A DNA stretch of 43,135 nt from Bradyrhizobium pachyrhizi (GCF_001189245.1 NZ_LFIQ01000117.1:180559-223693); one strand, 5' to 3'; shown: positions 23,404 through 33,074, numbered from the stretch's first letter. Translations and numbers: made by a program. Notes: a model not told the origin generated them from the letters alone.

Positions 23404-26280
23404 ATGTCGCTGATCCAGGAAACCGATTTCGGCACGCCCAAATCCAAATCCGAGACGATGGTCACGCTGACCATCGACGGCAATCAGATCACGGTGCCCG
23501 AGGGCACCTCGATCATGCGCGCGGCGATGGAAGCCGGCACCCAGATTCCAAAGCTCTGCGCGACCGACATGGTCGACGCCTTCGGCTCCTGCCGGCTCTG
23601 CCTCGTCGAGATCGAGGGCCGCGCCGGCACGCCCGCCTCCTGCACCACGCCGGTCATGCCCGGCCTCGTCGTGCACACCCAGAGCGAGCGGCTGAAGCAG
23701 CTGCGCAAGGGCGTGATGGAGCTCTACATCTCCGACCACCCGCTGGACTGCCTGACCTGCGCCGCGAACGGCGACTGCGAATTGCAGGACATGGCGGGTG
23801 CCGTCGGCCTGCGCGACGTGCGCTACGGTTATGAAGGTGAGAACCACGTCTTCGCCAAATCGCACGGCTGCGAAAACGACAACTGGATGCCGAAGGACGA
23901 GTCCAATCCCTACTTCACCTACGACCCCTCGAAGTGCATCGTCTGCTCGCGCTGCGTCCGCGCCTGCGAGGAGGTGCAAGGCACCTTCGCGCTGACGATC
24001 TCCGGCCGCGGCTTCGACAGCCGCGTCTCGCCCGGCATGAACGAGAGCTTCCTCGGCTCCGAATGCGTATCCTGCGGCGCCTGCGTGCAGGCCTGCCCGA
24101 CCGCGACGCTGACCGAGAAATCCGTGATCGAGATCGGCCAGCCCGAGCATTCGGTCGTCACCACCTGCGCCTATTGCGGCGTCGGCTGCGCCTTCAAGGC
24201 CGAGATGCGCGGCGAGGAAGTGGTGCGCATGGTGCCCTGGAAGGACGGCAAGGCCAATCGCGGCCATTCCTGCGTCAAGGGCCGCTTCGCCTGGGGCTAC
24301 ACCACCCACAAGGAGCGCATCCTGAAGCCGATGATCCGCGAACGGATCGAGGACCCCTGGCAGGAAGTGTCGTGGGACGAGGCGCTGAACTTCGCCGCCG
24401 CGAAGTTCAAGGGCATCCAGCAGAAATACGGCCGCGACGCGGTCGGCGGCATCACCTCGTCACGCTGCACCAATGAAGAAACCTATCTGGTGCAGAAGCT
24501 GATCCGCGCCGGCTTCGGCAACAACAATGTCGACACCTGCGCCCGCGTCTGCCATTCGCCGACCGGCTACGGCCTGTCGCAAACCTTCGGGACTTCGGCC
24601 GGCACGCAGGATTTCGATTCGGTGGAGGACACCGACGTCGTGCTGATCATCGGCGCCAATCCGGCTTCCGCCCATCCGGTGTTCGCTTCGCGGCTGAAGA
24701 AGCGGCTGCGCCAGGGCGCCAGGCTGATCGTGATCGATCCGCGCCGCACCGAGATGGTGGAATCGCCGCATGTGAAGGCGCTGCATCTGCCGCTGATGCC
24801 CGGCACCAACGTCGCCGTGCTGACTGCGCTGGCCCATGTCATCGTGACCGAAGGGCTCGCCGATGAGGCCTTCGTGCGCGAGCGCTGCGACTGGAGCGAG
24901 TTCGAGGACTGGGCCACCTTCGTCGCCCAGGAGAAGCACAGCCCGGAAGCCACCGCGATCATGACCGGCGTCGATCCGAAGGTGCTGCGCGAGGCGGCCC
25001 GAATCTATGCCACCGGCGGCAACGGCGCGATCTATTACGGGCTCGGCGTCACCGAGCACAGCCAGGGCTCGACCACGGTGATCGCGATCGCCAACCTCGC
25101 GATGGCGACCGGCAATATCGGCCGGCCCGGCGTCGGCGTGAACCCGCTGCGCGGCCAGAACAACGTGCAGGGCTCCTGCGACATGGGCTCGTTCCCGCAC
25201 GAGCTGCCGGGCTACCGCCACATCGCCGGCGATGCGGTGCGCGAGCAGTTCGAGGCGATGTGGAACGTCAAGCTCAACAACGAGCCGGGCCTGCGCATCC
25301 CGAACATGTTCGACGCCGCCATCGAAGGCAGCTTCATGGGGCTCTACGTGCAGGGCGAGGACATCCTGCAGTCCGACCCCAACACCAAGCATGTGGTGGC
25401 GGCGCTGTCGGCGATGGAATGCGTCATCGTCCACGATCTCTTCCTGAACGAGACCGCGAACTACGCCCACGTCTTCCTGCCCGGCTCGACCTTCCTCGAG
25501 AAGGACGGCACTTTCACCAATGCCGAACGCCGCATCCAGCGCGTCCGCAAGGTGATGACGCCGCTCAACGGCTACGCCGACTGGGAAGTGACGATCATGC
25601 TCGGCAAGGCGATGGGCTTTGAGATGAACTACGCCCATCCATCCGAGATCATGGACGAGATCGCCGCGCTGACGCCGACCTTCGCGGGCGTCTCCTATGC
25701 CAGGCTCGACGAGCTCGGCTCGGTGCAGTGGCCCTGCAACGAAAAGGCGCCGGAAGGCACCCCGGTGATGCATATCGGCGGCTTCGTGCGCGGCAAGGGC
25801 AAGTTCATCCTCACCGAATATATCGCGACCGACGAACGCACCGGCCCGCGCTACCCGCTGCTGCTCACCACCGGCCGCATCCTCAGCCAGTACAACGTCG
25901 GCGCGCAGACCCGCCGCACCGAGAACGTGGTGTGGCACGCCGAGGACCGGCTGGAGATCCATCCGCATGACGCCGAGCAGCGCGGCGTGCGCGACGGCGA
26001 CTGGGTGCGGCTGGCAAGCCGCGCCGGCGAGACCGCGTTGCGCGCCGAGATCACCGACCGCGTAGCGCCGGGCGTGGTCTACACCACGTTCCACCACCCT
26101 GACACCCAGGCCAACGTCATCACGACCGACTTCTCGGACTGGGCCACCAACTGTCCGGAGTACAAGGTCACCGCGGTGCAGATCTCGCCGTCGAACGGTC
26201 CGTCCGACTGGCAGAAGGCCTATGACGAGCAGGCACGCCACTCCCGCCGCATCGCGCCGGTGGTGGAAGCCGCGGAGTAA
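23404..26280 (+). CDS. fdsA: NAD-dependent formate dehydrogenase, catalytic alpha subunit
   Basis: Molybdenum catalytic subunit of 958 residues that oxidises formate to CO2; the complex also can run in reverse. In order: a [2Fe-2S] ferredoxin domain (about 20-95, with GSCRLCLVEIEG), the His-ligated cluster HPLDCLTCAANGDC, two ferredoxin-type [4Fe-4S] motifs (CIVCSRCVRAC and CVSCGACVQACPT), the [4Fe-4S] cluster CAYCGVGC with HSCVKGRF, then the bis-MGD domains. Cys383 and His384 in CARVCHSPTG correspond to the Mo ligand and catalytic His (Sec140/His141 in E. coli FdhF). It is a cysteine, not selenocysteine, enzyme. AAGGAA before ATG 23404. The stop lies 2 bases before fdhD. Confidence 0.96.
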   Translation: MSLIQETDFGTPKSKSETMVTLTIDGNQITVPEGTSIMRAAMEAGTQIPKLCATDMVDAFGSCRLCLVEIEGRAGTPASCTTPVMPGLVVHTQSERLKQLRKGVMELYISDHPLDCLTCAANGDCELQDMAGAVGLRDVRYGYEGENHVFAKSHGCENDNWMPKDESNPYFTYDPSKCIVCSRCVRACEEVQGTFALTISGRGFDSRVSPGMNESFLGSECVSCGACVQACPTATLTEKSVIEIGQPEHSVVTTCAYCGVGCAFKAEMRGEEVVRMVPWKDGKANRGHSCVKGRFAWGYTTHKERILKPMIRERIEDPWQEVSWDEALNFAAAKFKGIQQKYGRDAVGGITSSRCTNEETYLVQKLIRAGFGNNNVDTCARVCHSPTGYGLSQTFGTSAGTQDFDSVEDTDVVLIIGANPASAHPVFASRLKKRLRQGARLIVIDPRRTEMVESPHVKALHLPLMPGTNVAVLTALAHVIVTEGLADEAFVRERCDWSEFEDWATFVAQEKHSPEATAIMTGVDPKVLREAARIYATGGNGAIYYGLGVTEHSQGSTTVIAIANLAMATGNIGRPGVGVNPLRGQNNVQGSCDMGSFPHELPGYRHIAGDAVREQFEAMWNVKLNNEPGLRIPNMFDAAIEGSFMGLYVQGEDILQSDPNTKHVVAALSAMECVIVHDLFLNETANYAHVFLPGSTFLEKDGTFTNAERRIQRVRKVMTPLNGYADWEVTIMLGKAMGFEMNYAHPSEIMDEIAALTPTFAGVSYARLDELGSVQWPCNEKAPEGTPVMHIGGFVRGKGKFILTEYIATDERTGPRYPLLLTTGRILSQYNVGAQTRRTENVVWHAEDRLEIHPHDAEQRGVRDGDWVRLASRAGETALRAEITDRVAPGVVYTTFHHPDTQANVITTDFSDWATNCPEYKVTAVQISPSNGPSDWQKAYDEQARHSRRIAPVVEAAE

Positions 26281-26282
26281 CG

Positions 26283-27119
26283 ATGCGCGAGCCCGTCCAC
26301 CAATCGAGGCGGAAAGTCTGGCGTGACGGCGTCTTCAGCGACGGCGCGCGCCTGATCCCGGAAGAGACGCCGCTCGCGCTGACCTATAATGGCGGCACCT
26401 ACGCCGTGATGATGGGCTCGCCCGAGGACCTCGGCGACTTCGCCGTTGGATTCAGCCTGAGCGAAGGCATCGTGCAAGCGGCCGACGAGATCGAGACCCT
26501 CGACATCGTCGAGCTCGATGACGGCATCGAGCTTCGGATGTGGCTCAGGCCTGACAGGGCCGAGCGGATCGCCGAGCGGCGGCGCAACATCGCCGGACCG
26601 ACCGGCTGCGGCCTGTGCGGCCTCGATTCCATCAGCGAGGCGGTCCGGCCGGCCGCGGTGGTGCGCGCCGGCCGCGTATTCTCGCCGCGCGAGATCATGG
26701 CGGCGATGGCGGCGGTCGCGCCGCTGCAGGAGATCAACCACCAGACCCGCGCCGTGCACGCCGCGGCATTCTGGACGGGCGCGCGCGGCATCGTGGCGCT
26801 GCGCGAGGATGTCGGTCGCCACAATGCGCTCGACAAGCTCGCCGGCGCGCTGGCCCGCGACAAGGTCAATGCCAGCGAAGGCATGGTGCTGCTCACCAGC
26901 CGCGTTTCGGTCGAAATGGTGCAGAAGACCGCCGCGATCGGCGCGCCGCTGATCGCCGCGGTGTCGGCGCCGACCGCGCTTGCGGTACGGATGGCGGATG
27001 CCGCCGGCATCACGCTCGCCGCGATCGCTCGCGCCGATGGATTTGAAATCTTTACGCATCCGGAACGCGTCACAGGCGCGGTGGCCGGCAAGGAGTCCGC
27101 TTATGTCGTCGTCGCCTGA
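26283..27119 (+). CDS. fdhD: formate dehydrogenase sulfurtransferase FdhD (FdsC)
   Basis: Accessory protein of 278 residues that passes sulfur from IscS to the molybdenum cofactor before its insertion into FdsA; without it the enzyme stays inactive. The sulfur-carrying pair is in GCGLCGLDS (Cys109 and Cys112). Other family stretches are ALTYNGGTYAVMMGSPEDL, FAVGFSLSEGI and REDVGRHNALDKLAG. In Cupriavidus the same position in the operon holds fdsC, the local name for this gene. The ATG is 2 bases after the fdsA stop, and the last 17 bases overlap fdsD in another frame. Confidence 0.94.
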   Translation: MREPVHQSRRKVWRDGVFSDGARLIPEETPLALTYNGGTYAVMMGSPEDLGDFAVGFSLSEGIVQAADEIETLDIVELDDGIELRMWLRPDRAERIAERRRNIAGPTGCGLCGLDSISEAVRPAAVVRAGRVFSPREIMAAMAAVAPLQEINHQTRAVHAAAFWTGARGIVALREDVGRHNALDKLAGALARDKVNASEGMVLLTSRVSVEMVQKTAAIGAPLIAAVSAPTALAVRMADAAGITLAAIARADGFEIFTHPERVTGAVAGKESAYVVVA

Positions 27120-27324
27120 CAAACTGGTCTATATGGCGAACCAGATCGGAAAGTTCTTCCAGAGCCAGGGGCGCGACCGCGCCGTGCAGGGCATTTCCGA
27201 GCACATCTGGAAGTTCTGGGATCCGCGGATGCGCAAGCAGATCTTCGCCCATCTCGACGCCGGCGGCACCGGCCTCGATCCCGACGTCCGCGATGCCCTG
27301 CAGAAGCTGAAGCAGCAGGCGTAG
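27103..27324 (+). CDS. fdsD: formate dehydrogenase delta subunit FdsD
   Basis: Small helical protein of 73 residues, the delta subunit that stabilises or helps assemble the FdsABG complex. The stretch KLVYMANQIGKFFQSQGRD followed by GISEHIWKFWDPRMRKQI is typical of the family. The ATG at 27103 has AAGGAG 8 bases upstream, lying inside the end of fdhD. It is the last gene of the operon; no clear terminator follows, only the palindromic repeats. Confidence 0.93.
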   Translation: MSSSPDKLVYMANQIGKFFQSQGRDRAVQGISEHIWKFWDPRMRKQIFAHLDAGGTGLDPDVRDALQKLKQQA

Positions 27325-27730
27325 GGCGCTTTTGCAGGCTCAGCTCCGCACCGTCACCCCGCACAATGGCTTTGCCATTGTCGCTGGAGGAGGCCGCAAA
27401 GCGGCCGTCTCGAAGGGTCGACGGCCCGACTGTGGCCGTGCATCCTTCGAGGCTCGCAAGAGCTCGCACCTCACAGAATGTGAATATATGGCGGAGGAGC
27501 GGCGCCAAACATTCAATGTCGTCCCGGCGAAAGCCGGGACCCATAACCACCGAAGGCCATTGTTGCGCAGGGCTGGGGCCACAGCCTTCCTCAACAATTA
27601 AACCCTGTGGTTATGGGTCCTGCTTTCGCAGGGACGACGTCGGACATGTTGTCCCGGCTTCAGTCCCGTCATCCTTCGAGGCTCGCAAGAGCTCGCAGCT
27701 CAGGATGACGGGTCGAGCATCGCAGTCGGA
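27325..27730. repeat. nest of palindromic repeats between fdsD and glnE
   Basis: This 406-base gap between convergent genes is almost all palindromes. There are small hairpins at CAATGGC-TTT-GCCATTG and GGCCGC-AAA-GCGGCC (about 27363-27406). A 28-bp direct repeat beginning CATCCTTCGAGGCTCGC occurs at 27441-27468 and 27670-27697. The second copy sits in an 11-bp perfect stem (CCCGTCATCCT at 27665-27675 with AGGATGACGGG at 27702-27712). Between them lies the 121-bp inverted-repeat element 27518-27638 (arms starting GTCGTCCCGGCGAAAGCC), second copy of the element at 12255. No gene is seen. The hairpins could serve as transcription ends for both flanking operons. Confidence 0.8.
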
Positions 27731-30694
27731 TCAGGCCCCGCCCACGATCGCGTTGAAGACGCGGCGCACCTCGCTCTGGGTCTCGCGCAGGCGGGCTTCC
27801 AGTGCGGAGAAATCCGGCGTGTCCCCGGCCCGCGCCATCACGCGCAGCAGGTCCTCGCCCGCGGTCTCCGGATTGAACTTGCCGGTCACGCAGAGCCGCA
27901 GGATCTGCGTCAGGTCATGATAGAGCCGCGCCGCCGAGCGCAGGATCTCGGCCTCGGACTGGCCGAGCAGGCCGAGCCTGGCGGCGTTGTCGAGCACCTG
28001 CAGCGTGGAGACGCTGAGGATTTCCGGCTTCACCGCGGCATGCGCGAGCTGGAGATACTGCGCGATGAAATCGATGTCGACGAGCCCGCCGGCGGCGAGC
28101 TTGAGATCCCAGACGTCGTCCTCGCCCTTCTCCAGCGCGATTGCGCGCCGCATGTCGGCGACGTCGGCCGCGGCCGATGCCGCATCGCGCGGCCGGGTCA
28201 GCACGCTGCGGATGATCGTCTCGATCTTCTCGCGGAACTCAGGCGACGACGAGATCACGCGGGCGCGCGTCAGCGCCATGTGCTCCCAGGTCCAGGCCTC
28301 GCGCTCCTGATAGTCGGAGAATGAATCGATTCGCGAGGCGACCGGGCCGGCGCGCCCCGACGGGCGCAGCCGCATGTCGACCTCATAGAGCACGCCGTAA
28401 TTGGTCCGGGTCGTGAAGGCGCTGATCAGGCGCTGGGTGAAGCGGGCAAAATACTGCGCGCCATGCAGCGAGCGCTCGCCGTCGGAATCCGGCGCCTCGC
28501 TGTCGAAATCGTACAGCAGGATCAGATCGAGGTCGGAGGACGCCGTCATCTCGCGGCTGCCGAGCCGCCCCATCGCGATGATCGCGGTCTCCTGCCCCTT
28601 GATCCGGCCATATTGCGCGGCGAACTGGTCGGTGACGAGGCCGTGCACGGTGTGCACGATCCCCTCGGCCACATCGGCAAAGGCGGTGCTGGCGTGCTGC
28701 GCTGACACCGTGCCGGACAGGATCCGCGTGCCGATCAGGAACAGGCTCTCCTGGCCGAACAATCTCAGACGATCGAGAAAATCCTCGTAGGACGACGCAT
28801 CCTGCAGCGTGGCGGCGAGCCGCTCCGACAGTTCCTTCTTGTCCGGCATCGCGCCGAAGAAGCGCGGGTCGACCAGGCCGTCCATGATCTGCGGCTGCCG
28901 CGCGAGCATGTCGCCGAGCCGCGGTGCCGCGCCGAGGATCAGCGCTACCAGCGCGACGAAATCGCGGTTCTGGCTAAGCAGCGAGATCAGCCGCCCGCCC
29001 CGCTGCAGCGCGCCGAGGAAACGGTCGAACGCCGCCACCGCATCGTCCGGCTCCTCGGCATTCGCGAGGCCGTCGATCAGGCCGGGAATGAATTCGAGGA
29101 ACGCGGCGCGCGTCGCCTCGACGCGTAGCGCGCGATAGTCGCCCTCGATCCATTGCTGCACGGTGCCGGCAACCGCAATGGGCTTCTTGAAGCCGAGATT
29201 GGCGAGATGCTCGATCAGGCGGGCGTCCTCGGGTCCGGCGCCGTAGTCGATGTCCGGCAGCTTCGCGGTGCCGGTCGGATCGTCGCCCTCGAACAGCTTG
29301 CCGTAGTGGTTCTGCACGATCTTGAGCTGGCCGAGCAGGTCCCTGGCGAAGGCCTCGCGATTTTCGTAGCCGAAGAAATGCGCAAAACGCTCGACGTCCT
29401 CGGGCGCTTCGGGCAGCGAATGGGTCTGCTCGTCGGCGATCATCTGCAGCCGGTGCTCGACCCGGCGCAGGAATTCATAGGCCGTCGTCAGTTCGTCGCG
29501 CGCCTCATAGGTGATCCAGTTGCTGTTGGCGAGCACATTGAGCGCCTCCAGCGTCGGCCGCACCCGCAACTCCGGATGGCGGCCGCCGGCGATCAGCTGC
29601 TGGGTCTGGGCGAAGAACTCGATCTCGCGGATGCCGCCGCGGCCGACCTTGACGTTATGGCCCTCGACCGAGATCTCGCTCTGGCCGCGATAGGTCTGCA
29701 TCTGCCGCTTCATGTCGTGGACATCGGCAAGCGCGGCAAAATCCAGATGCTTGCGCCAGACGAAGGGCGCGAGCTCGGCGATCAGCGCCTCGCCGGCCTT
29801 CGGATCGCCGGCGCAGGGCCGCGCCTTGATCATCGCGGCGCGCTCCCAGGTGCGTCCCTCGCGCTCGTAATAATGCAACGCCGCGTCGGTCGAGATCGCG
29901 ACCTGGGTCGAGGCCGGGTCCGGACGCAGCCTGAGATCGACCCGGAACACATAGCCGTCGCCCGAGCGCTGCTGCAGCATCCGCGCCATCGCCTGGGTGA
30001 CGCGCACGAAGAACGGCTGCGGCTCGATGTCCTCGGCGAGCGAGGTGGCCGCGCGATCGAAGAACACGATCAGGTCGATGTCGCTGGAATAGTTCAGCTC
30101 GCCGGCCCCCATCTTGCCCATCGCGAGCACGATCAGGCCCGAACCCGCTTCGGGGTGATCGGGATCGGCGGCGGTCATCCGGCCGCGAGCTACTTCCTGC
30201 CGGAACAAATATCGCAGCGCCGATTGCACCGAATTCACCGCGATGTCGGTCAGCGCCGCCGTCACCCGCATCACCGGCCAGACGCCGCCGATGTCGCACA
30301 GCGCGATCATCAGCGCGGCCTCCGCCTTCATGCGGCGAAGCAGAACCATCACGTCGGCCTCGCTGCCGGCGGCGAGCACCTCGCGCGACGTCGTCTCGAT
30401 CAGGCCGGCCAGATGCTGTTCCGGGTCGCATGACAGGATCCGGATCAGCCGCGCGGCGTCGGCGCGCGCGAGCTCGAACAGGTAGGGCGAGAACTCGGCG
30501 ATTCCGCGCAGGATGTCGCGTGCGAACGGATGTTCGAGCAACGCATTGAGCGCGCCCGATTGCGCCGGCTCGAGCTCGGCGAACCAGTCGGTCAGGCGCT
30601 GATCGGCGGATACGGGCGCGGCGACACGCGGTCCGTCCGCGAACCGCGCGGCCAGACGATGTCGATCCGCGTTTCCCGGCGCGGCGGCATTCAT
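27731..30694 (-). CDS. glnE: bifunctional glutamine synthetase adenylyltransferase/deadenylase
   Basis: Cytoplasmic enzyme of 987 residues that adds AMP to glutamine synthetase (switching it off) and removes it, under control of PII. Two nucleotidyltransferase domains are visible: the N-terminal deadenylating one with GELNYSSDIDLIVFFD (Asp205 and Asp207) and the C-terminal adenylating one with LGSREMTASSDLDLILLYDFD, split by the helical regulatory linker. Length matches the family. The ATG overlaps the stop of the histidine kinase gene (ATGA), so glnE is the last gene of a coupled regulator-kinase-glnE set. Regulation of transcription with the two-component pair is likely. Confidence 0.95.
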   Translation of the reverse strand: MNAAAPGNADRHRLAARFADGPRVAAPVSADQRLTDWFAELEPAQSGALNALLEHPFARDILRGIAEFSPYLFELARADAARLIRILSCDPEQHLAGLIETTSREVLAAGSEADVMVLLRRMKAEAALMIALCDIGGVWPVMRVTAALTDIAVNSVQSALRYLFRQEVARGRMTAADPDHPEAGSGLIVLAMGKMGAGELNYSSDIDLIVFFDRAATSLAEDIEPQPFFVRVTQAMARMLQQRSGDGYVFRVDLRLRPDPASTQVAISTDAALHYYEREGRTWERAAMIKARPCAGDPKAGEALIAELAPFVWRKHLDFAALADVHDMKRQMQTYRGQSEISVEGHNVKVGRGGIREIEFFAQTQQLIAGGRHPELRVRPTLEALNVLANSNWITYEARDELTTAYEFLRRVEHRLQMIADEQTHSLPEAPEDVERFAHFFGYENREAFARDLLGQLKIVQNHYGKLFEGDDPTGTAKLPDIDYGAGPEDARLIEHLANLGFKKPIAVAGTVQQWIEGDYRALRVEATRAAFLEFIPGLIDGLANAEEPDDAVAAFDRFLGALQRGGRLISLLSQNRDFVALVALILGAAPRLGDMLARQPQIMDGLVDPRFFGAMPDKKELSERLAATLQDASSYEDFLDRLRLFGQESLFLIGTRILSGTVSAQHASTAFADVAEGIVHTVHGLVTDQFAAQYGRIKGQETAIIAMGRLGSREMTASSDLDLILLYDFDSEAPDSDGERSLHGAQYFARFTQRLISAFTTRTNYGVLYEVDMRLRPSGRAGPVASRIDSFSDYQEREAWTWEHMALTRARVISSSPEFREKIETIIRSVLTRPRDAASAAADVADMRRAIALEKGEDDVWDLKLAAGGLVDIDFIAQYLQLAHAAVKPEILSVSTLQVLDNAARLGLLGQSEAEILRSAARLYHDLTQILRLCVTGKFNPETAGEDLLRVMARAGDTPDFSALEARLRETQSEVRRVFNAIVGGA

Positions 30695-32145
30695 GCCGCC
30701 TTCTGTGGCACATCCTGCGTTTGAGCCGCAAGCCTGTCACTGCCGCCCGCCCGCGCGGGCAGCACCAGGGTGGCGATCAGCCCCGGATGGGCATCGCCGA
30801 GCCTGAGCTCGCCGCCATGAAGCGTGGCGACCGCCGAGGCCAGGCTGAGGCCGAGACCGGAACCGGGTAAGGTCCGGCTCGCCTCGAGCCGGACGAAGCG
30901 CTCGACCGCGTGCTTGCGGTCGGCCTCGGGAATGCCCGGACCGTGGTCGGTGACGCTGAGCAGGACCTGGTCGCCCTCGCGCCGCGCCTCGATCAGGATC
31001 TCCCGCGCATCCGCATTGAGCGGCTGCACGCTCACGTCGGGCTTGCCGTATTTGATGGCATTCTCGACCAGGTTGGCGACCGCCTGGCTGATCAATTCGC
31101 GGTTGCCGTGAATCGGCGCCGGCACGGTCTTCACCTGCAGCGTCATGCCATCGTCCTCGGCCAGCGGCTCGTACAGCTCGTGGATGCCGTTGGCGACATC
31201 GGCGCCGTCGAAATCGTCCATGTTGCCGCGCGCCTGGCCGGACTCGGCACGCGCGATCATCAACAGGGCGTTGAACGTGCGGATCAGCCCGTCGGATTCC
31301 TCGATGGTCCGCTCCAGCGCCGCGCGATAGTCGGCCTCGCAGCCCGACCGCGCCAGCGCCTCCTCGGCGCGGTTGCGCAGCCGCGTCAGCGGCGTCTTGA
31401 GGTCATGGGCGATGTTGTCGGAGACCTCCTTCAGCCCCGTCATCAGCGCCTCGATGCGCTCGAGCATGGCATTGAGATTTTCCGCCAGGCGATCGAGCTC
31501 GTCGCCGCTGCGGCCGACCGGCAGCCGGCCGGACAGATCGCCCGCCATGATGCGCTTGGTGGTGCCGGTCATGGCGTCGATCCGGTGCAGCACGCGGCGG
31601 GCGACGAAGATGCCGCCGCCGATGCCGAGCACGACGACGACGAGGATCGACCATTGCGCGGCCTTGGCGACGATGCCGAACAGCCGCCGCCGCTCCTCAA
31701 GGTCGCGCCCGACCAGCAGGCGGAAACCGTTGTCCATCTGGGTGACCCGCACCAGCGCGCGGTGATCGGTCTTGTCCTGGTCGTCGAGCCGGCGATAGGC
31801 GGTCTCGGTCCAGCCCTGCGTGCTCATCACGCCCGGGGCCAGCGCGCCGACATTGCCGGCGAGCATCTGCCCGTTCGGCGCCGTCACCAGATAGAGGTTG
31901 GCGCCCGGCCGCAGCGCACGATTGCCCATGGTGCTCAGCAGGCCGCGCAGGCCGCGGCGGTTGTAGATGTCGGTGATCTCGCTGATCTCGACATTGACCG
32001 TCGTCGTGATCTGCTCGGTGATCAGCCGCCGCGTGTTCCAGGCGAAGTAAGCCAGCAGCGAGGCGGCGAACAGCGCGAACAGGAACAGGTAGACCAGCGT
32101 CAGCCGAAACGCCGTGGTCCGGATCAGTTTACCGAATGCCGTCAC
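30691..32145 (-). CDS. sensor histidine kinase, partner of the OmpR-type regulator
   Basis: Inner-membrane sensor kinase of 484 residues. Helices at about 12-35 and 165-183 bracket a periplasmic domain of about 130 residues. A HAMP linker (about 184-236, RRVLHRIDAMTGTTKRIMAGD) leads to the HisKA domain with His247 in NIAHDLKTPLTRLRNRAEEAL and an ATPase domain with NLVENAIKYG, DHGPGIPEADR and GSGLGLSLASAV. The signal is unknown. Its start overlaps the response regulator by 17 bases and its stop overlaps glnE by 4, so all three should be made together. This class resembles kinases coupled to envelope or redox control. Confidence 0.92.
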   Translation of the reverse strand: MTAFGKLIRTTAFRLTLVYLFLFALFAASLLAYFAWNTRRLITEQITTTVNVEISEITDIYNRRGLRGLLSTMGNRALRPGANLYLVTAPNGQMLAGNVGALAPGVMSTQGWTETAYRRLDDQDKTDHRALVRVTQMDNGFRLLVGRDLEERRRLFGIVAKAAQWSILVVVVLGIGGGIFVARRVLHRIDAMTGTTKRIMAGDLSGRLPVGRSGDELDRLAENLNAMLERIEALMTGLKEVSDNIAHDLKTPLTRLRNRAEEALARSGCEADYRAALERTIEESDGLIRTFNALLMIARAESGQARGNMDDFDGADVANGIHELYEPLAEDDGMTLQVKTVPAPIHGNRELISQAVANLVENAIKYGKPDVSVQPLNADAREILIEARREGDQVLLSVTDHGPGIPEADRKHAVERFVRLEASRTLPGSGLGLSLASAVATLHGGELRLGDAHPGLIATLVLPARAGGSDRLAAQTQDVPQKAA

Positions 32146-32809
32146 GGATCATATACCCCGCACCGCGGATGGTATGCAGCAGCGGCCGCTCAAAACCCTT
32201 GTCGATCTTGGAGCGCAGCCGCGAGATGTGGACGTCGATGACGTTGGTCTGCGGATCGAAATGATAATCCCAGACATTCTCGAGCAGCATGGTGCGCGTC
32301 ACCACCTGCCCGGCATGCTTCATGAGATATTCGAGCAGGCGGAACTCGCGCGGCTGCAAGGTCAGCTCGTCCTTGCCGCGGGCGACGCGGTGCGACAGCC
32401 GATCGAGCTCGAGGTCGCCGACCCGGTAGGTCGTCTCCTCGGCCGGGCCGACATTGCGCCGCGACAGCACCTCGACGCGCGCGAGCAGCTCGGCGAAGGA
32501 ATAGGGTTTCGGCAGGTAGTCGTCGCCGCCGGCACGCAGGCCCTTGATGCGGTCATCGACCTGGCCGAGCGCCGAGAGGATCAGCACCGGCGTCCGGTTG
32601 CCCTTGTCGCGCAGGCTGCCGATCAGCGACAGGCCGTCACGCTTCGGCAGCATGCGATCCACAACCAGCACGTCGTAGTCGCCGGACTCGGCCATCGACA
32701 GCCCTTCCTCGCCATCGGAGGCGAGATCGGCGATATAGCCGACTTCGCGGAATGCCTTGACCAGATAGTCGGCTGACTCACGGTCGTCTTCGATGATCAG
32801 GATGCGCAT
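32129..32809 (-). CDS. OmpR/PhoB-family response regulator
   Basis: Cytoplasmic DNA-binding regulator of 226 residues. The receiver domain (1-118) has the acidic pair Asp8/Asp9, phospho-acceptor Asp51 in VLVVDRMLP and the lysine of DDYLPKPYSF. The winged-helix output domain (about 128-224) has LTLQPREFRLLEYLMKH and NVIDVHISRLRSKID. The start MRILIIEDD at 32809 is the family's; 59 further codons upstream are open but unlike any receiver. No clear ribosome site precedes it. First gene of the set with the kinase and glnE; the 265 bases upstream to degP hold its promoter and show no other feature. Confidence 0.93.
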   Translation of the reverse strand: MRILIIEDDRESADYLVKAFREVGYIADLASDGEEGLSMAESGDYDVLVVDRMLPKRDGLSLIGSLRDKGNRTPVLILSALGQVDDRIKGLRAGGDDYLPKPYSFAELLARVEVLSRRNVGPAEETTYRVGDLELDRLSHRVARGKDELTLQPREFRLLEYLMKHAGQVVTRTMLLENVWDYHFDPQTNVIDVHISRLRSKIDKGFERPLLHTIRGAGYMIRDGIR

Positions 32810-33074
32810 TTGCGGAGCGATTGCGGTCACGGAAATTGGCCCTCTGTCAGCATGACGCGGCCGGCCTGCACATGCAAGACGACCGCGCATATTCTCGATT
32901 GCTTGAAAAAAGTGGGCGGTGAAGCTGGGGGACCTCACCGCCCTGAGACCTTCCGACAGAGGGGGGCATATTCCATCGAAAGGCAACGTAGGGAGCGAGC
33001 AAGGGGCCCGCCCCCCGGAAAGCGCCGTCGGCGGGGGCGACTGATGCCGGCGACGCCTTCCAACTCATAGATAG

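Noticed and set aside
23404..26280. Selenocysteine TGA in fdsA
   Set aside because: The active-site codon is TGC (Cys383); the frame has no internal TGA.
27325..27730. CRISPR array, because of repeated near-identical units
   Set aside because: Only two copies of the 28-bp unit about 229 bases apart, no regular spacers and no cas genes; they are palindromic intergenic repeats.
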